Below are positions 6,893-16,806 of a DNA stretch of 64,000 nt, in pieces; position 1 is the stretch's first letter, and each line of letters opens with the position of its first letter. The stretch spans positions 1,985,195-2,049,194 of the forward strand of contig CP133959.1 of NCBI GenBank assembly GCA_036251705.1, written 5' to 3'. A program made the translations under genes and the position numbers. The DNA comes from Orbaceae bacterium lpD01. Its GTDB lineage: Bacteria; Pseudomonadota; Gammaproteobacteria; Enterobacterales; Orbaceae. A model generated the notes under the pieces. It did no database searches and was not told the DNA's origin. It saw nothing but the letters and a program-made list of their open reading frames with translations.

Positions 6893-7635
6893 CACTCATT
6901 CTCCAGCCAATCTGGCAGCGTGCTCCCACCATACTGTTTATGACTCATCGTTTGCTGTTGATTTGACCGGGTATGATTCGGTTGATTCAAATAGTGAAAA
7001 CGAAATGATTGCCAGCCGCGACTTAAAGTCATCGCCAAAAGCGTTGTTGGGTTGTAGCCTTATGCGATAGCAAGATTTAACTCGCGGATCAAAAAATTGA
7101 TTGCCGATTGTGTTAACAGCCTTTTGATGGTTTTTCGATGTTGTATAAAATCATCAATCACACTTTTTTCGAGCATACCGTTTAGTTTTGAAAAATCAAA
7201 ACCACTGATGATACTGGGTTTAATAATAGACTCATTGACTGATTCAATATGACTGATTCTGCTGCTTACCGATGCTACAGGGGATGTTTTTTTGCTGATA
7301 TTAATCATGTCAGATGATGATATGGCCTGTGTCTCGTTATCACATAGGGCATCACTTTCCAAAGTGCCTGATGAGTTGAGATTGAGCACATACAGATTAG
7401 ACTTATTACCTTTATGATCACCAAATCGATTCTCTTTGAGTAATAATCCCGCACTAATTAGCGCATCAATATGAGATCTGACCGCAGATTTACTGCACTC
7501 GCAGTGCTCAGCAATATAGCGATATGAAGGTCAACACGTTCCGTTATCATTAGCATTATCTGCCAGTTTTAGCAGGACTAATTTCCGAATCGGATTACCC
7601 ACTTTGGTATTCATAGCTTGGACCATCAATATCAT
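6892..7635 (-). pseudogene. Phage replication initiator (O-like, winged HTH), two in-frame stops
   Basis: Starting at the ATG at 7635 the frame encodes a helix-turn-helix replication protein. It runs VGNPIRKLVLLKLADNAND, then YIAEHCECSKSAVRSHIDAL and a wing ending NLYVLNL. TGA at 7531-7533 replaces the tryptophan normally found in the 'G.CWPSY' context. A second stop, TAA at 7060-7062, interrupts before a well-conserved tail (LSRGWQSFRFHYL...DWLENE) that ends at 6892, overlapping the helicase-loader start. Both downstream pieces stay in frame, so the gene is a 247-codon ORF killed by two point changes. It would have bound the origin and recruited the DnaC-like protein. Confidence 0.85.
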
Positions 7636-7637
7636 AC

Positions 7638-7789
7638 TTATTGGGCCACCTGACTGAATATCAGGAAATCAAATTGATGAAATACCGGTAAAATCGAACG
7701 TAGTTTAGGGTTATTCCCTATAGACTTAAAGTCAGTTATCACAATAATAAGATATAATCTTCGAATAAAGTTTATTTTTTTAAAGTCAT
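7638..7789 (-). pseudogene. Possible small early gene with A-tract frameshift
   Basis: After a good ribosome site (AGAGAGG) an ATG at 7789 gives MTLKK and then TAA. If the run of seven A's gained one base the frame would continue as a 50-residue protein, ending two bases before the replication initiator start. The position is that of cro/cII in lambdoid phages, but I see no helix-turn-helix, so this stays tentative. Confidence 0.2.
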
Positions 7790-7840
7790 GATAAGAACCT
7801 CTCTAGTTTAGGATTATCAACATTCTTGGAATTAATTTTT

Positions 7841-7935
7841 TTGACTATTTTGTTTATTAAAGTTAACATAATGGTAGTGGAAGCAACCTTAAAAATTAAC
7901 TTATATAGACAAAACATCCGTTAACATAAGTTAAC
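7841..7935 (+). promoter_or_regulatory. Repressor operator/promoter region
   Basis: Three related sites precede the repressor gene: AAGTTAACATAATGG (7860-7874), AATTAACTTATAT (7894-7906), and the palindrome GTTAACATAAGTTAAC (7920-7935, two GTTAAC half-sites). A plus-strand promoter TTGACT (7841-7846), 17 bases, TAACAT (7864-7869) overlaps the first site. This is the layout expected for a self-regulating CI-type repressor. The rest of the 7636-7974 gap holds only the doubtful small ORF. Confidence 0.6.
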
Positions 7936-7974
7936 TAAGGTGCAGAAGAGACGTTTTTTATTTCAGAGGTAAAC

Positions 7975-8652
7975 ATGCTAGGAAATCGCATTCAGCAGGC
8001 CAGAAAGAGACTAAAAATCAGTCAAACAGATATCGGTAAAAAAGTCGGTGTCTCTAAAGCAGCGGTATCGAAATGGGAGTCAGGTGAAAATGATCCGAAA
8101 GATATCGACCTACTAGCAAAAGCGTTGAATGTGAATATCAATTGGCTAAGAACAGGTCGAGGCGCCATGGATATTGAAGGGGCTGCCGTTATCGATATTA
8201 GCAGTAACGTAGAGGAGTGGGATCTTACCCCATTACATGATGACGAAGTTGAAGTGCCCTATTACAAGTCGATCGAGCTTGCTGCCAGCCATGGTATAAC
8301 GATGGATAATGATTACAATGGCTATAAACTGAGATTTGGTAAATCCTTTTTTAGAAGAAAAGACGTACAAAAAGAACATGTGGTTTGCTTTCCAGCTAGC
8401 GGAAACTCGATGGAACCCGTGATTCCTAACGGCGCGGTTGTCGCCGTGAATACCGCCAGAAAAGATATTATCGATGGAGATATCTATGCGATATGCCAAG
8501 ATGGTCTATGCCGAATTAAACGATTATATCGTTTACCGGGCGATCAGGTGCGAATCGTGTCATATAACGCCGAAGAGCACCCAGCTGAAATCGCAAAAAT
8601 ACCGGAAATTGAGATTATCGGTAGAGTATTTCATTGTTCATTTGAACTGTAA
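7975..8652 (+). CDS. CI/LexA-type prophage repressor (HTH + S24 peptidase)
   Basis: A 225-residue lysogeny repressor. The N-terminal HTH_3 domain (about 4-60) has SQTDIGKKVGVSKAAVSKWE as its recognition core. The C-terminal S24 peptidase-like domain (about 95-222) has Ser145 in GNSMEP and Lys182 in CRIKRL as the catalytic pair. Such proteins self-cleave upon RecA activation, so the prophage was probably SOS-inducible; the exact cleavage dipeptide is not obvious here. It is intact, diverges from the replication genes and is preceded by repeated operator-like sites. AGAGG lies 6 bases before the ATG. Confidence 0.9.
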   Translation: MLGNRIQQARKRLKISQTDIGKKVGVSKAAVSKWESGENDPKDIDLLAKALNVNINWLRTGRGAMDIEGAAVIDISSNVEEWDLTPLHDDEVEVPYYKSIELAASHGITMDNDYNGYKLRFGKSFFRRKDVQKEHVVCFPASGNSMEPVIPNGAVVAVNTARKDIIDGDIYAICQDGLCRIKRLYRLPGDQVRIVSYNAEEHPAEIAKIPEIEIIGRVFHCSFEL

Positions 8653-8857
8653 GACTAATTACCCTTTTGGCTTTATGAATAGCAAAAGACCTTCCAATAA
8701 TGTTAGTTCAAACGCGCGGAGGTCTTATAGACAAGAGAAGCGAGAGAGACAATAGGTTCAGAAAAAACTGAAAAGCACTTGTAGTTTAACATTTTATCTG
8801 ATTAAATATAAAGCATAACCATTTGATTAAATTTACTTTTTACAAAAACTGTAATGA

Positions 8858-8932
8858 TGGTGTCCCCAACAGGAATCGAACCTGTAACTAGCCCTTAGGA
8901 GGGGCTTGTTATATCCATTTAACTATAAGGAC
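8858..8932 (-). tRNA. argW: tRNA-Arg (anticodon CCU), argW-like
   Basis: 75 nt including the encoded CCA. The acceptor stem GTCCTTA/TGGGGAC, the anticodon loop CTCCTAA with CCT, and the T-loop GGTTCGATTCC are all present, and the sequence is close to E. coli argW. The 3' end faces the prophage remnant. argW is a known integration site for lambdoid phages, so this may be the attachment site. The second att copy would be left of the window. Confidence 0.92.
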
Positions 8933-9042
8933 AGCAAACATTAACATAAATTGTAAATGCTTTTGGTCATTTTATCAAAATATCTGATACAATTAAATCG
9001 ATAAGCAATCATAAATATAATTTATAAAACTGAGTTGAAAAA

Positions 9043-9804
9043 ATGAAAAAAATAATGCTTAGCTTGTTGTTAGCAATAACAACGTTGAGTGGATGTGCTA
9101 CCTATAATTCAGAAACAAATAGCTATAGTGATCCGGCGCAAGGGTTTAATCGTAAGATGTTTAATTTTAACTATTATGTATTAGATCCCTACATTGTCAG
9201 ACCTGCTGCGGTATTTTGGCGTGACTATTTACCCAAACCGGTACGAACCGGCATAGTCAATGTCTCATCCAATATCAGCGAACCCGCTTCAATGATTAAC
9301 TATCTATTGCAAGGTGAAGGTAAAAAAGCGGCGATTCACTTTACGCGTTTCTTCCTCAATACGATCTTTGGATTAGGTGGCTTGATTGATGTCGCAGGTA
9401 TGGCTGATCCACAATTACAGAAAAACAATAACCGAACATTTGGTAATGTGCTCGGTCACTATGAAGTGGGATATGGACCTTATGTCGTGCTGCCATTTTA
9501 TGGCCAGGCCTCATTAAGAGAAGATGGTGGTGAACTGGTGGACTATTTATATCCGCCGCTAAGTTTATTAACCGCAGAACTCAATATTGCTAATTGGCTA
9601 TTTGATGGCTTAGAGACACGTGCACAGTTACTTGATGTTGAAGATATGCTTAAAAACAGTGATGATCCTTACGCATTCATGCGTAATGCCTACTTCCAGA
9701 GACAAAACTTTTTAGCGGCAGATGGTAAAATTGATGAAACAAAACAGCAGCAGCGTCAAGATAGTATCAGTAACTATCTCGATGATATTGATGCCGACGA
9801 TTAA
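9043..9804 (+). CDS. mlaA: MlaA (VacJ) outer-membrane lipoprotein
   Basis: A 253-residue lipoprotein of the Mla system, which removes mislocalised phospholipids from the outer leaflet of the outer membrane and hands them to MlaC. Signal peptide with lipobox L-S-G-C (Cys18). The MlaA domain follows with DPAQGFNRKMFNFN, RPAAVFWRDYLPKPVR, NTIFGLGGLIDVA and YGPYVVLPFYG, all typical. Length is as in E. coli (251). It stands alone, downstream of the tRNA and convergent with recO (3-base gap). Confidence 0.95.
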   Translation: MKKIMLSLLLAITTLSGCATYNSETNSYSDPAQGFNRKMFNFNYYVLDPYIVRPAAVFWRDYLPKPVRTGIVNVSSNISEPASMINYLLQGEGKKAAIHFTRFFLNTIFGLGGLIDVAGMADPQLQKNNNRTFGNVLGHYEVGYGPYVVLPFYGQASLREDGGELVDYLYPPLSLLTAELNIANWLFDGLETRAQLLDVEDMLKNSDDPYAFMRNAYFQRQNFLAADGKIDETKQQQRQDSISNYLDDIDADD

Positions 9805-9807
9805 ATG

Positions 9808-10500
9808 TTACTTTCTAAACAGCTCTCGACTTTTAAACGGTTGAGAGCCAACATAGGGCTTTAAGGCCATGCGCGTAAATTTTTTGGCCGCTTTAAGGCT
9901 GTCTTGATCAGGAAAGGATCGATTAGCCAATGCCCGCAGCTGGGCACCACTAAAACTGGTATGCGTATTGAGTAAACTCGCCATAAAGCCTTTTTCAGCA
10001 TGATATTGATAAGTCATATTCTCAACAATCTCTTCACCTGTCGCATAACAGTGAGCAAAATCAATACTGTAACCAAGATTTTCTAACAACACTAGTTCAA
10101 AACGCCTCAGCGCATATTCTGGCGATTGCGTTTGGCTGGCTAAGGTTTGTAAGCAGAGCAGATATTCACTAAAAAGTACCGAGGTATCGGTTTCAGGCAC
10201 AAGCACCCGATAAACGAGCTCATTTAAATAGAATGCACTATAAAGAAAAATATTACTGAACGGCAGCGCTAAAGATATAGCTTCGACGTGTCTTAAGGTC
10301 TTCATTTGACCGGCGCCACTGTATTGAATAATCAGTGGTGTAAAAGGTTGCAAAGTCCCTTTTTGTGATGATCGTTTACGACGGGCACCTTTTGCTAATA
10401 CGGTTATCCGTCCTCTAGTTTCGACAAAAAAATCAACTAATAGACTTGTTTCACTATAAGGACGGCTATGTAAAACGAAGGCGCGTTGCCAATGACTCAT
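9808..10500 (-). CDS. recO: DNA repair protein RecO
   Basis: A 230-residue RecFOR mediator that helps load RecA on SSB-coated gaps. The N-terminal OB-fold (about 1-80: [22 protein letters not shown], then [12 protein letters not shown]) and the helical C-terminal domain are both recognisable. Size fits E. coli RecO (242). Last gene of the rseA-rnc-era-recO block; 16 bases follow the era stop. pdxJ and acpS, which follow recO in E. coli, are absent here. Confidence 0.95.
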   Translation of the reverse strand: MSHWQRAFVLHSRPYSETSLLVDFFVETRGRITVLAKGARRKRSSQKGTLQPFTPLIIQYSGAGQMKTLRHVEAISLALPFSNIFLYSAFYLNELVYRVLVPETDTSVLFSEYLLCLQTLASQTQSPEYALRRFELVLLENLGYSIDFAHCYATGEEIVENMTYQYHAEKGFMASLLNTHTSFSGAQLRALANRSFPDQDSLKAAKKFTRMALKPYVGSQPFKSRELFRK

Positions 10501-10516
10501 AACCAGATGAGATCCA

Positions 10517-11431
10517 CTAAAGGTCGTCTACGTAACCTAAACTACGTAGCGCCCTTTCATCATCGGCCCAACCAGCTTTGACTTTAACCCATAGCTCTAA
10601 ATGAACACGATTATCAAATAAGGCCATCATATCGCGACGGGCTTCAATACCAATTTGTTTGATTTTCTGGCCTTGATTGCCGATAACCATTTTCTTTTGG
10701 CCATCGCGTTCAACTAAAATTAAACCATGAATATCATAACCACCGGATTCATTCACAACAAAGCGCTCGATTTCAACAGTCACTGAATAAGGCAATTCCT
10801 CACCTAAAAAACGCATCAATTTTTCACGAATAATCTCTGAGGCCATAAAACGTTGCGAGCGATCAGTAATATAATCATCAGGAAAATGGTGAATTCCCTC
10901 TGGAATATATTTTTTAGCAATCGCCGCAATCGTATCAACGCCCTCACCGGTTTCGGCACAAATAGGGACGACATCAAGAAAATGCATCTTTTGTGATAAT
11001 GTAGCTATATGTGGTAATAAAATGGTTTTATCGGTTACATTATCAATTTTATTGATGGCTAATAAGACGGGCGCCTTATTATTTTTGAGTTTATTAAGTA
11101 CCATTTCATCATCTTCAGTCCAGTGCGTACCCTCAACTACAAATACAATCAGCTCAACATCACCAATCGAGCTGCTGGCAGCACGGTTCATAAGACGATT
11201 AATCGCACGTTTTTCTTCAATATGCAGACCAGGGGTATCAACATAAATAATCTGATAATTATCCTGCGTATCAATGCCCATAATTCGATGCCGCGTGGTT
11301 TGCGGTTTTCTCGAAGTAATAGAGACTTTTTGGCCTAATAATTGATTCAGTAATGTTGATTTTCCAACATTGGGACGTCCGACTATTGCCACAAATCCAC
11401 AATGCTGTACTTGATTTTTTTCTGCTGTCAT
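10517..11431 (-). CDS. era: GTPase Era
   Basis: A 304-residue GTPase that binds the 3' end of 16S rRNA and assists 30S maturation. G1 GRPNVGKS, G3 DTPG, G4 NKID and the C-terminal KH domain (about 200-300, with [13 protein letters not shown]) are all present. The ATG overlaps the rnc stop by 4 bases, the usual translational coupling. Length matches E. coli Era (301). Confidence 0.97.
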   Translation of the reverse strand: MTAEKNQVQHCGFVAIVGRPNVGKSTLLNQLLGQKVSITSRKPQTTRHRIMGIDTQDNYQIIYVDTPGLHIEEKRAINRLMNRAASSSIGDVELIVFVVEGTHWTEDDEMVLNKLKNNKAPVLLAINKIDNVTDKTILLPHIATLSQKMHFLDVVPICAETGEGVDTIAAIAKKYIPEGIHHFPDDYITDRSQRFMASEIIREKLMRFLGEELPYSVTVEIERFVVNESGGYDIHGLILVERDGQKKMVIGNQGQKIKQIGIEARRDMMALFDNRVHLELWVKVKAGWADDERALRSLGYVDDL

Positions 11432-12102
11432 TTTATTCCTAAATGTTTTATTGCTTGTTCGGCGGCGGCCTGCTCCGCTTTGCGTCGACTTGCGCCTTGA
11501 CCAATAAATTCTATACTCAGATAGTCGATTTTACATTGAACAACAAACTCTTGTTCATGATCAGTTCCTTTTACTTCAAGAATAATATAAACCGGTCTAT
11601 CTTTATGAATACCTTGTAAATATTCCTGTAAAAGTGTTTTAGAATCTTTCTGCCCATTACCCGGGCTGATTATCTGTAAATGTGATTGATACCAATTCAG
11701 GAGAAGCTGCTCAATAATATCGATTTGCAAGCAGTCCAGATAAATAGCACCAATAATTGCTTCGACAGTATCTGAAATAATAGAATCACGGCGATATCCA
11801 CCGCTTTTCAGTTCACCTTGTCCCAGAATTAGATGCTCACTCAATGCAAAGTGTTTTCCTAGCTCAGCTAACGTTTGTCGACAAACGAGTGATGAGCGCA
11901 TTTGACTCAGGTCACCTTCAGCGACTAATGGAAAAAGTTTATATAATGCTTTCGCTATCACAAAGCTGAGAATAGAATCTCCTAGAAACTCAAACCGCTC
12001 ATTATGCACTTTATCGGCGCTACGATGAGTTAACGCTTGTTTTAGTAATGCTTTATCTTTAAATGTATAACCAAGCTGCTTTTGTAAACGATCCATTGGC
12101 AT
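11428..12102 (-). CDS. rnc: Ribonuclease III
   Basis: A 224-residue double-strand-specific endoribonuclease that processes rRNA precursors and many mRNAs. The RNase III signature is [11 protein letters not shown], with Phe where most homologues have Leu (NERLEFLGDS), a conservative change. The catalytic E/D pair recurs in [14 protein letters not shown] dsRBD fills about 152-222 ([11 protein letters not shown] ... [14 protein letters not shown]). Operon lepA-lepB-rnc-era-recO. Confidence 0.97.
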   Translation of the reverse strand: MPMDRLQKQLGYTFKDKALLKQALTHRSADKVHNERFEFLGDSILSFVIAKALYKLFPLVAEGDLSQMRSSLVCRQTLAELGKHFALSEHLILGQGELKSGGYRRDSIISDTVEAIIGAIYLDCLQIDIIEQLLLNWYQSHLQIISPGNGQKDSKTLLQEYLQGIHKDRPVYIILEVKGTDHEQEFVVQCKIDYLSIEFIGQGASRRKAEQAAAEQAIKHLGIK

Positions 12103-12133
12103 TAAGACGACCTTGATACTCTTTAGTTGATAA

Positions 12134-13132
12134 TTAATTTATAGCGCCAATACGGCTTAAACGTATTCCGGTTGGCCACTCATTAGGTTGTTTTTCAAAA
12201 CTCATCCAAATTGCAGAAGCTCGACCGACTAAATTTTTTTCAGGCACAAATCCCCAAAAACGACTATCTTCACTATTGTCGCGGTTGTCACCCATCACAA
12301 AATATTCACCTTGCGGAACGATCCATTGTCCGTCCGGTAAACCGTTATTTTGCTTATGAAAATCGCTACTTTTATAAATAACCATTGGCCAGGCAAGGAT
12401 TTGATGTTGATGTTCGCCTAAGGTTTCGCTGCGTGTATTTAACGTCAATGCTCGCGCAGAGCGATCTAACGAAGCACGTTTATCAGCAAATTGTCCTTGG
12501 GTGTAAAAATTACTTTGATTTTTAGCAAAAACTTGCATCCAGTCACTTTGCTCAACTGGCGTATAACTTAAATCCAGCGATGCAACAGCATTATTGTCAC
12601 AGTTAGCCTCGTCCGCTTGGCAAGCAGGATAGATCGACAGCTCTTTAGTATCTGGATTATAAACGACTTTATCGCCCGGTAATCCTACTACACGTTTGAT
12701 ATAATCAATACTTGGATTACCTGGATATTTAAACACCACCACATCACCACGTTTAGGATGGCCGGTTGGAATAATGGTCGTATTGGTAATCGGATCTTTC
12801 AATCCATAAGCAAATTTTTCAACCGCGATAAAATCACCGACCAATAAAGTTGGCATCATTGAACCTGAAGGAATTTGAAAAGGCTCATAAATAAAAGAAC
12901 GGATGATAAATACGAAACACAAAACCGGAAAAAGAGACGCTAAAGAGTCGATCCAGTTTTTTGGTTTAGCCACTTGAGCAAGCACATTACCATCAATCTT
13001 GCCATCAGTTTGTTTACGCACTTGCTCGACTTGACGTTGTCGAGCTGGCCGCCACTTGAACTTTTCCAAAAACCACAAAATTCCCGTAAACAGGGTCGCC
13101 ACTGTTAATATAATGGCAAACATTCCAGCCAT
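12134..13132 (-). CDS. lepB: Signal peptidase I
   Basis: A 332-residue inner-membrane serine protease that removes Sec and Tat signal peptides. Two N-terminal hydrophobic segments (about 4-22 and 62-82) precede the catalytic block [14 protein letters not shown] (Ser about 93). The lysine base lies in [14 protein letters not shown], and [11 protein letters not shown] is box E. Length matches E. coli (324). Follows lepA by 53 bases. Confidence 0.97.
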   Translation of the reverse strand: MAGMFAIILTVATLFTGILWFLEKFKWRPARQRQVEQVRKQTDGKIDGNVLAQVAKPKNWIDSLASLFPVLCFVFIIRSFIYEPFQIPSGSMMPTLLVGDFIAVEKFAYGLKDPITNTTIIPTGHPKRGDVVVFKYPGNPSIDYIKRVVGLPGDKVVYNPDTKELSIYPACQADEANCDNNAVASLDLSYTPVEQSDWMQVFAKNQSNFYTQGQFADKRASLDRSARALTLNTRSETLGEHQHQILAWPMVIYKSSDFHKQNNGLPDGQWIVPQGEYFVMGDNRDNSEDSRFWGFVPEKNLVGRASAIWMSFEKQPNEWPTGIRLSRIGAIN

Positions 13133-13185
13133 TTTTTATCCTCTATTGATATTATTATGGAAATCATCGGTATAGGTCATAGTCG

Positions 13186-14982
13186 TTATTCCTTACCAAC
13201 ATGTAAGATGGCTAAGAAAGCTTCTTGTGGTAATTCAACATTACCAATTTGCTTCATACGCTTCTTACCATCTTTCTGTTTCTGTAATAGTTTTTTCTTA
13301 CGGCTCACGTCACCACCATAGCATTTTGCTAAAACGTTTTTACGTAACTGTTTAACCGTTGAACGAGCAATAATATGGTTACCAATAGCGGCCTGAATAG
13401 CAATATCAAATTGCTGGCGGGGAATGAGTTCTTTCATTTTTTCGACTAATTCACGGCCTCGATACTGCGAATTAGCCCGATGTGTAATAATCGCTAAAGC
13501 ATCCACTCTATCGCTATTAATCATGACATCAAGTCTGACCATATCTGAGGTTTGAAAACGTTTAAATCCGTAATCTAATGAAGCATATCCCCGTGAAGTT
13601 GACTTTAATTTATCAAAGAAATCCAGCACAACCTCAGCCATCGGAATCTCATAAGTTAAGGCAACTTGATTACCATGATATACCATATTAGTTTGAACAC
13701 CACGTTTTTCAATACAAAGTGTGATGACATTACCTAAATAACTTTGCGGAACTAAAATGTTACACTCAGCTATCGGTTCACGCAATTCTAAAATATTATT
13801 TAACGGCGGTAATTTAGCTGGGCTATCAACATAAATAGTTTCATTTGAAGTCGTGACAACCTCATAAATTACGGTTGGCGCAGTGGTAATCAGATCGAGA
13901 TCATACTCACGTTCAAGACGTTCTTGAATAATCTCCATATGCAATAAACCTAAGAAGCCACATCGGAATCCAAAACCCAATGCTGTCGAAGTTTCTGGTT
14001 CATAAAATAGTGATGCATCATTCAAACTCAATTTGGCCAGCGCGTCACGGAAAGACTCATAGTCATCAGAGCTGGTTGGGAATAGTCCAGCATAAACCTG
14101 AGGTTTTACTTTTTTAAAGCCAGGCAAAGCTTTATCTGCTGGTAGTCTGGCTGAAGTTAAGGTATCGCCAACGGGCGCGCCTTGAATATCTTTTATGGCA
14201 CAAACTAGCCAACCTACCTCACCACATCTTAGCGTCTCTTTATCAATCTGTTTTGGCGTAAAAATACCTAGACGATCGACACCATAAACCATACCTGTGC
14301 TCATAACTTTAATTTTTTCGCCTTTTCTGAGCACACCATTTTTGATTCGAATTAATGACACCACGCCTAAATAGTTATCAAACCAAGAGTCGATGATTAA
14401 TGCTTGTAATGGCGCCTCAGGATCGCCTTGCGGTGCAGGAATGTCTTGAACTAAACGCTCGAGAACGTCAATCACACCTTCGCCGGTTTTCGCAGAACAG
14501 CGCACCGCATCAGAAGCATCTATACCAACAATATCTTCAATTTCTTGCGCAACGCGCTCTGGATCAGCGGCCGGTAAGTCAATTTTATTCAGCACAGGTA
14601 CGACTTCTAAATCCATCTCAATTGCGGTATAGCAGTTTGCTAATGTTTGCGCTTCAACACCTTGTCCGGCATCGACAACTAATAATGCGCCTTCGCAAGC
14701 CGCTAATGAGCGAGAAACTTCATAAGAGAAATCGACGTGGCCTGGTGTATCAATAAAATTAAGCTGATAGGTTTGACCATCTTTAGCATGATAGTCGAGC
14801 GTGACACTTTGTGCTTTGATTGTTATACCGCGCTCTCTTTCCAAATCCATTGAATCCAGAACTTGGGCTTCCATTTCACGATCGGATAATCCACCACAGA
14901 TTTGGATAATACGATCTGATAAGGTTGATTTACCGTGATCAATGTGAGCAATTACTGAGAAATTTCGGATATTTTTATTCAT
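13186..14982 (-). CDS. lepA: Elongation factor 4 (LepA)
   Basis: A 598-residue ribosome-associated GTPase that affects translocation and 30S assembly. G1 AHIDHGKST, the RGITIKAQ switch [15 protein letters not shown], an EF-G-like domain III/V, and the LepA-specific C-terminal domain ([12 protein letters not shown] near 555) are visible. It normally sits between rseC and lepB; here rseB, with no rseC, lies upstream across a 126-base gap. Confidence 0.97.
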   Translation of the reverse strand: MNKNIRNFSVIAHIDHGKSTLSDRIIQICGGLSDREMEAQVLDSMDLERERGITIKAQSVTLDYHAKDGQTYQLNFIDTPGHVDFSYEVSRSLAACEGALLVVDAGQGVEAQTLANCYTAIEMDLEVVPVLNKIDLPAADPERVAQEIEDIVGIDASDAVRCSAKTGEGVIDVLERLVQDIPAPQGDPEAPLQALIIDSWFDNYLGVVSLIRIKNGVLRKGEKIKVMSTGMVYGVDRLGIFTPKQIDKETLRCGEVGWLVCAIKDIQGAPVGDTLTSARLPADKALPGFKKVKPQVYAGLFPTSSDDYESFRDALAKLSLNDASLFYEPETSTALGFGFRCGFLGLLHMEIIQERLEREYDLDLITTAPTVIYEVVTTSNETIYVDSPAKLPPLNNILELREPIAECNILVPQSYLGNVITLCIEKRGVQTNMVYHGNQVALTYEIPMAEVVLDFFDKLKSTSRGYASLDYGFKRFQTSDMVRLDVMINSDRVDALAIITHRANSQYRGRELVEKMKELIPRQQFDIAIQAAIGNHIIARSTVKQLRKNVLAKCYGGDVSRKKKLLQKQKDGKKRMKQIGNVELPQEAFLAILHVGKE

Positions 14983-15108
14983 ACTTATGTCTACTTACAC
15001 CTAAAAATTAAACTCTACAATGATAAATTTAAATAAATTGAGAGCAGGATAATTTAATGCTGAGCATTCTACACATTAATGAGCATTAAGCATAGTATTA
15101 CGTATGAT

Positions 15109-16167
15109 TTAACGTGATGTTTTAACTTCAATATCTTGTGCGATTTTGGTTATCGTGGTTAACGGTAAATTACCGATAATCATGATTTCTTTATCTTTAA
15201 GCTGTGTCACAAAAATAGTTTGTTCACCTTTTTGCAAGCTATAAGATTTTGTTGGCACGGTATTTTCTGAAACATTTACCGTAAATGAGAAAACGCCGTC
15301 AGAATATAGTCGAGAACTGATACCATGTTCATTAAAATCGATCTGGGAGTGTGAACGCTGCGTAAAACCACTGGGAATCCAGTTGAGTTGCCATTGATCA
15401 TCCAAAGTATTAGGTTGTTCAGATCCAACTACCAATGGATTGATCTGAGATTTATTCAAATAAGCCAAAAACAGATTTTTTTCATTTAATGAAGGAGAAA
15501 AATCAACCACTTTAAACTGTGCTAATAAGCCATTATTCAGGTCATAAAGATCGATTCGAAGCGGAATCCGTGTCTCATCATCGAGCCATAATATGTAACT
15601 ATAACGATTCTTATCTTTGGCTAAGATACGTATTAATTGACAACTTCGATTAGCTACTCGTGCATTACCAATAAAAAAATAATCATAATATTGGTTCAAT
15701 TTATTAAAATCATTAAATATGACATCAGGAAAAGCATCGACCATTCGAAAGCTATTCATGGAAAATGATGCATGATCTTGCTGATAGTAACTAATAACAT
15801 TATCTTTTTGGATAATCTCTTTGGCCAGCCCCTCTAGCTTTATCAACTGAGCATATGTTTTATCATCAGCAACTATATGTCGATATTTGAAAGTACCCAC
15901 TAATTTATCTTCAACAGTATTTAAAAAAGAGAATTCATAATCTTTTTTTATTACTGCATCGCGCATACTGTTTAGTATCTGTACGGTATCTGGCTGATTT
16001 GGTGATATTGATGTTGCACTAATTTCTTTGCTATCAGCCTGAGAATAGCCAATCTGAGGAAAAAACAGCATAACACCAATCGTCGACATAACCACAAAAG
16101 CCCTATTAGAAAATAGGGCGATTAAGGAGATAAGCCTTTGGAATAACTGAAATTTAGTGATTTGCAT
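15109..16167 (-). CDS. rseB: Sigma-E regulatory protein RseB
   Basis: A 352-residue periplasmic protein that binds RseA and protects it from DegS cleavage, and senses mislocalised lipopolysaccharide or lipoproteins. An N-terminal hydrophobic signal (about 11-42, somewhat long) precedes a LolA-like large domain and a small C-terminal MucB/RseB domain. The start overlaps the end of rseA by 14 bases. A shorter start at the internal M27 is possible, but the overlap start keeps the operon coupling. Confidence 0.9.
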   Translation of the reverse strand: MQITKFQLFQRLISLIALFSNRAFVVMSTIGVMLFFPQIGYSQADSKEISATSISPNQPDTVQILNSMRDAVIKKDYEFSFLNTVEDKLVGTFKYRHIVADDKTYAQLIKLEGLAKEIIQKDNVISYYQQDHASFSMNSFRMVDAFPDVIFNDFNKLNQYYDYFFIGNARVANRSCQLIRILAKDKNRYSYILWLDDETRIPLRIDLYDLNNGLLAQFKVVDFSPSLNEKNLFLAYLNKSQINPLVVGSEQPNTLDDQWQLNWIPSGFTQRSHSQIDFNEHGISSRLYSDGVFSFTVNVSENTVPTKSYSLQKGEQTIFVTQLKDKEIMIIGNLPLTTITKIAQDIEVKTSR

Positions 16168-16732
16168 TTAAACGTTTTTGTAACTCATAATCTTGCAATA
16201 AAATAGAAATTTTTTCGTACTGCTCTTGAGATAGTTTACTGCCATTCATAATATAATCAGGTGACTCGACAACACTATTCATGCCACCGACTGGAGAGAT
16301 ACCAACACCAACCGGCTGAGTATTAAATGTAGGTATGCCCGTTACTGACTCATTTTTACTGGCATAATACTGTACACCAGCAATAATCGATAAAGTAATA
16401 CAAGCAGCAAAGCCGACTTGCGCAATTCGAGTGCCAAATTCAGTCAATTTTGGCCAAAATAACTTTTTAGTATCCGGCATCTTAACAGCAGTTGGTATAG
16501 ACTGATTCTGATATTCAGGTTCAATCTTTTCATCAGTAATAGCTAGCGCAATCTTTTCAGAAAGTGAAAGATTAATCATTTGTTCATGCAAAGAATGGTG
16601 CAGTACATCTCGGGTGAGATGATAGCGATGCCAACAAGCTTGCATCTCTTTATCAGATAATAAAGAAGAAATAAACTTGCTATTTTGCTCTAATTCACCG
16701 TCCATGAATGAAGATAACTTCTCTTTTTGCAT
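16154..16732 (-). CDS. rseA: Anti-sigma-E factor RseA
   Basis: A single-pass membrane protein whose cytoplasmic domain holds RpoE inactive until DegS and RseP cleave it under envelope stress. I start it at the ATG at 16732 because MQKEKLSSFMDGE matches the N-terminus of known RseA. An upstream ATG (16771) adds 13 unrelated residues. The transmembrane helix is at about IAQVGFAACITLSIIAGVQYY, followed by a periplasmic tail. 74 bases downstream of rpoE. Confidence 0.93.
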   Translation of the reverse strand: MQKEKLSSFMDGELEQNSKFISSLLSDKEMQACWHRYHLTRDVLHHSLHEQMINLSLSEKIALAITDEKIEPEYQNQSIPTAVKMPDTKKLFWPKLTEFGTRIAQVGFAACITLSIIAGVQYYASKNESVTGIPTFNTQPVGVGISPVGGMNSVVESPDYIMNGSKLSQEQYEKISILLQDYELQKRLNANH

Positions 16733-16806
16733 ATTTGACACCTTAAAATTGTCTCTATTTTGGCCTTTCAAACCTTGGTTTACACCTGTCTATCGAAGCA
16801 ACAAAA

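Noticed and set aside
6892-7635. Use of an alternative genetic code (TGA as Trp) in the prophage
   Set aside because: Only one TGA sits at a Trp position, a TAA also interrupts the same gene, and other prophage genes end normally at TGA.
8474-8755. 93-codon ORF overlapping the repressor 3' end
   Set aside because: Out-of-frame shadow of the repressor S24 domain. The sequence after the repressor stop shows only a long-loop inverted repeat (AAGACCTTCC/GGAGGTCTT).
1-8857. CRISPR array or toxin-antitoxin system in the accessory region
   Set aside because: The only repeat pair is the two-copy 45-bp direct repeat, with no regular spacers, and no toxin or antitoxin motif pair was found.
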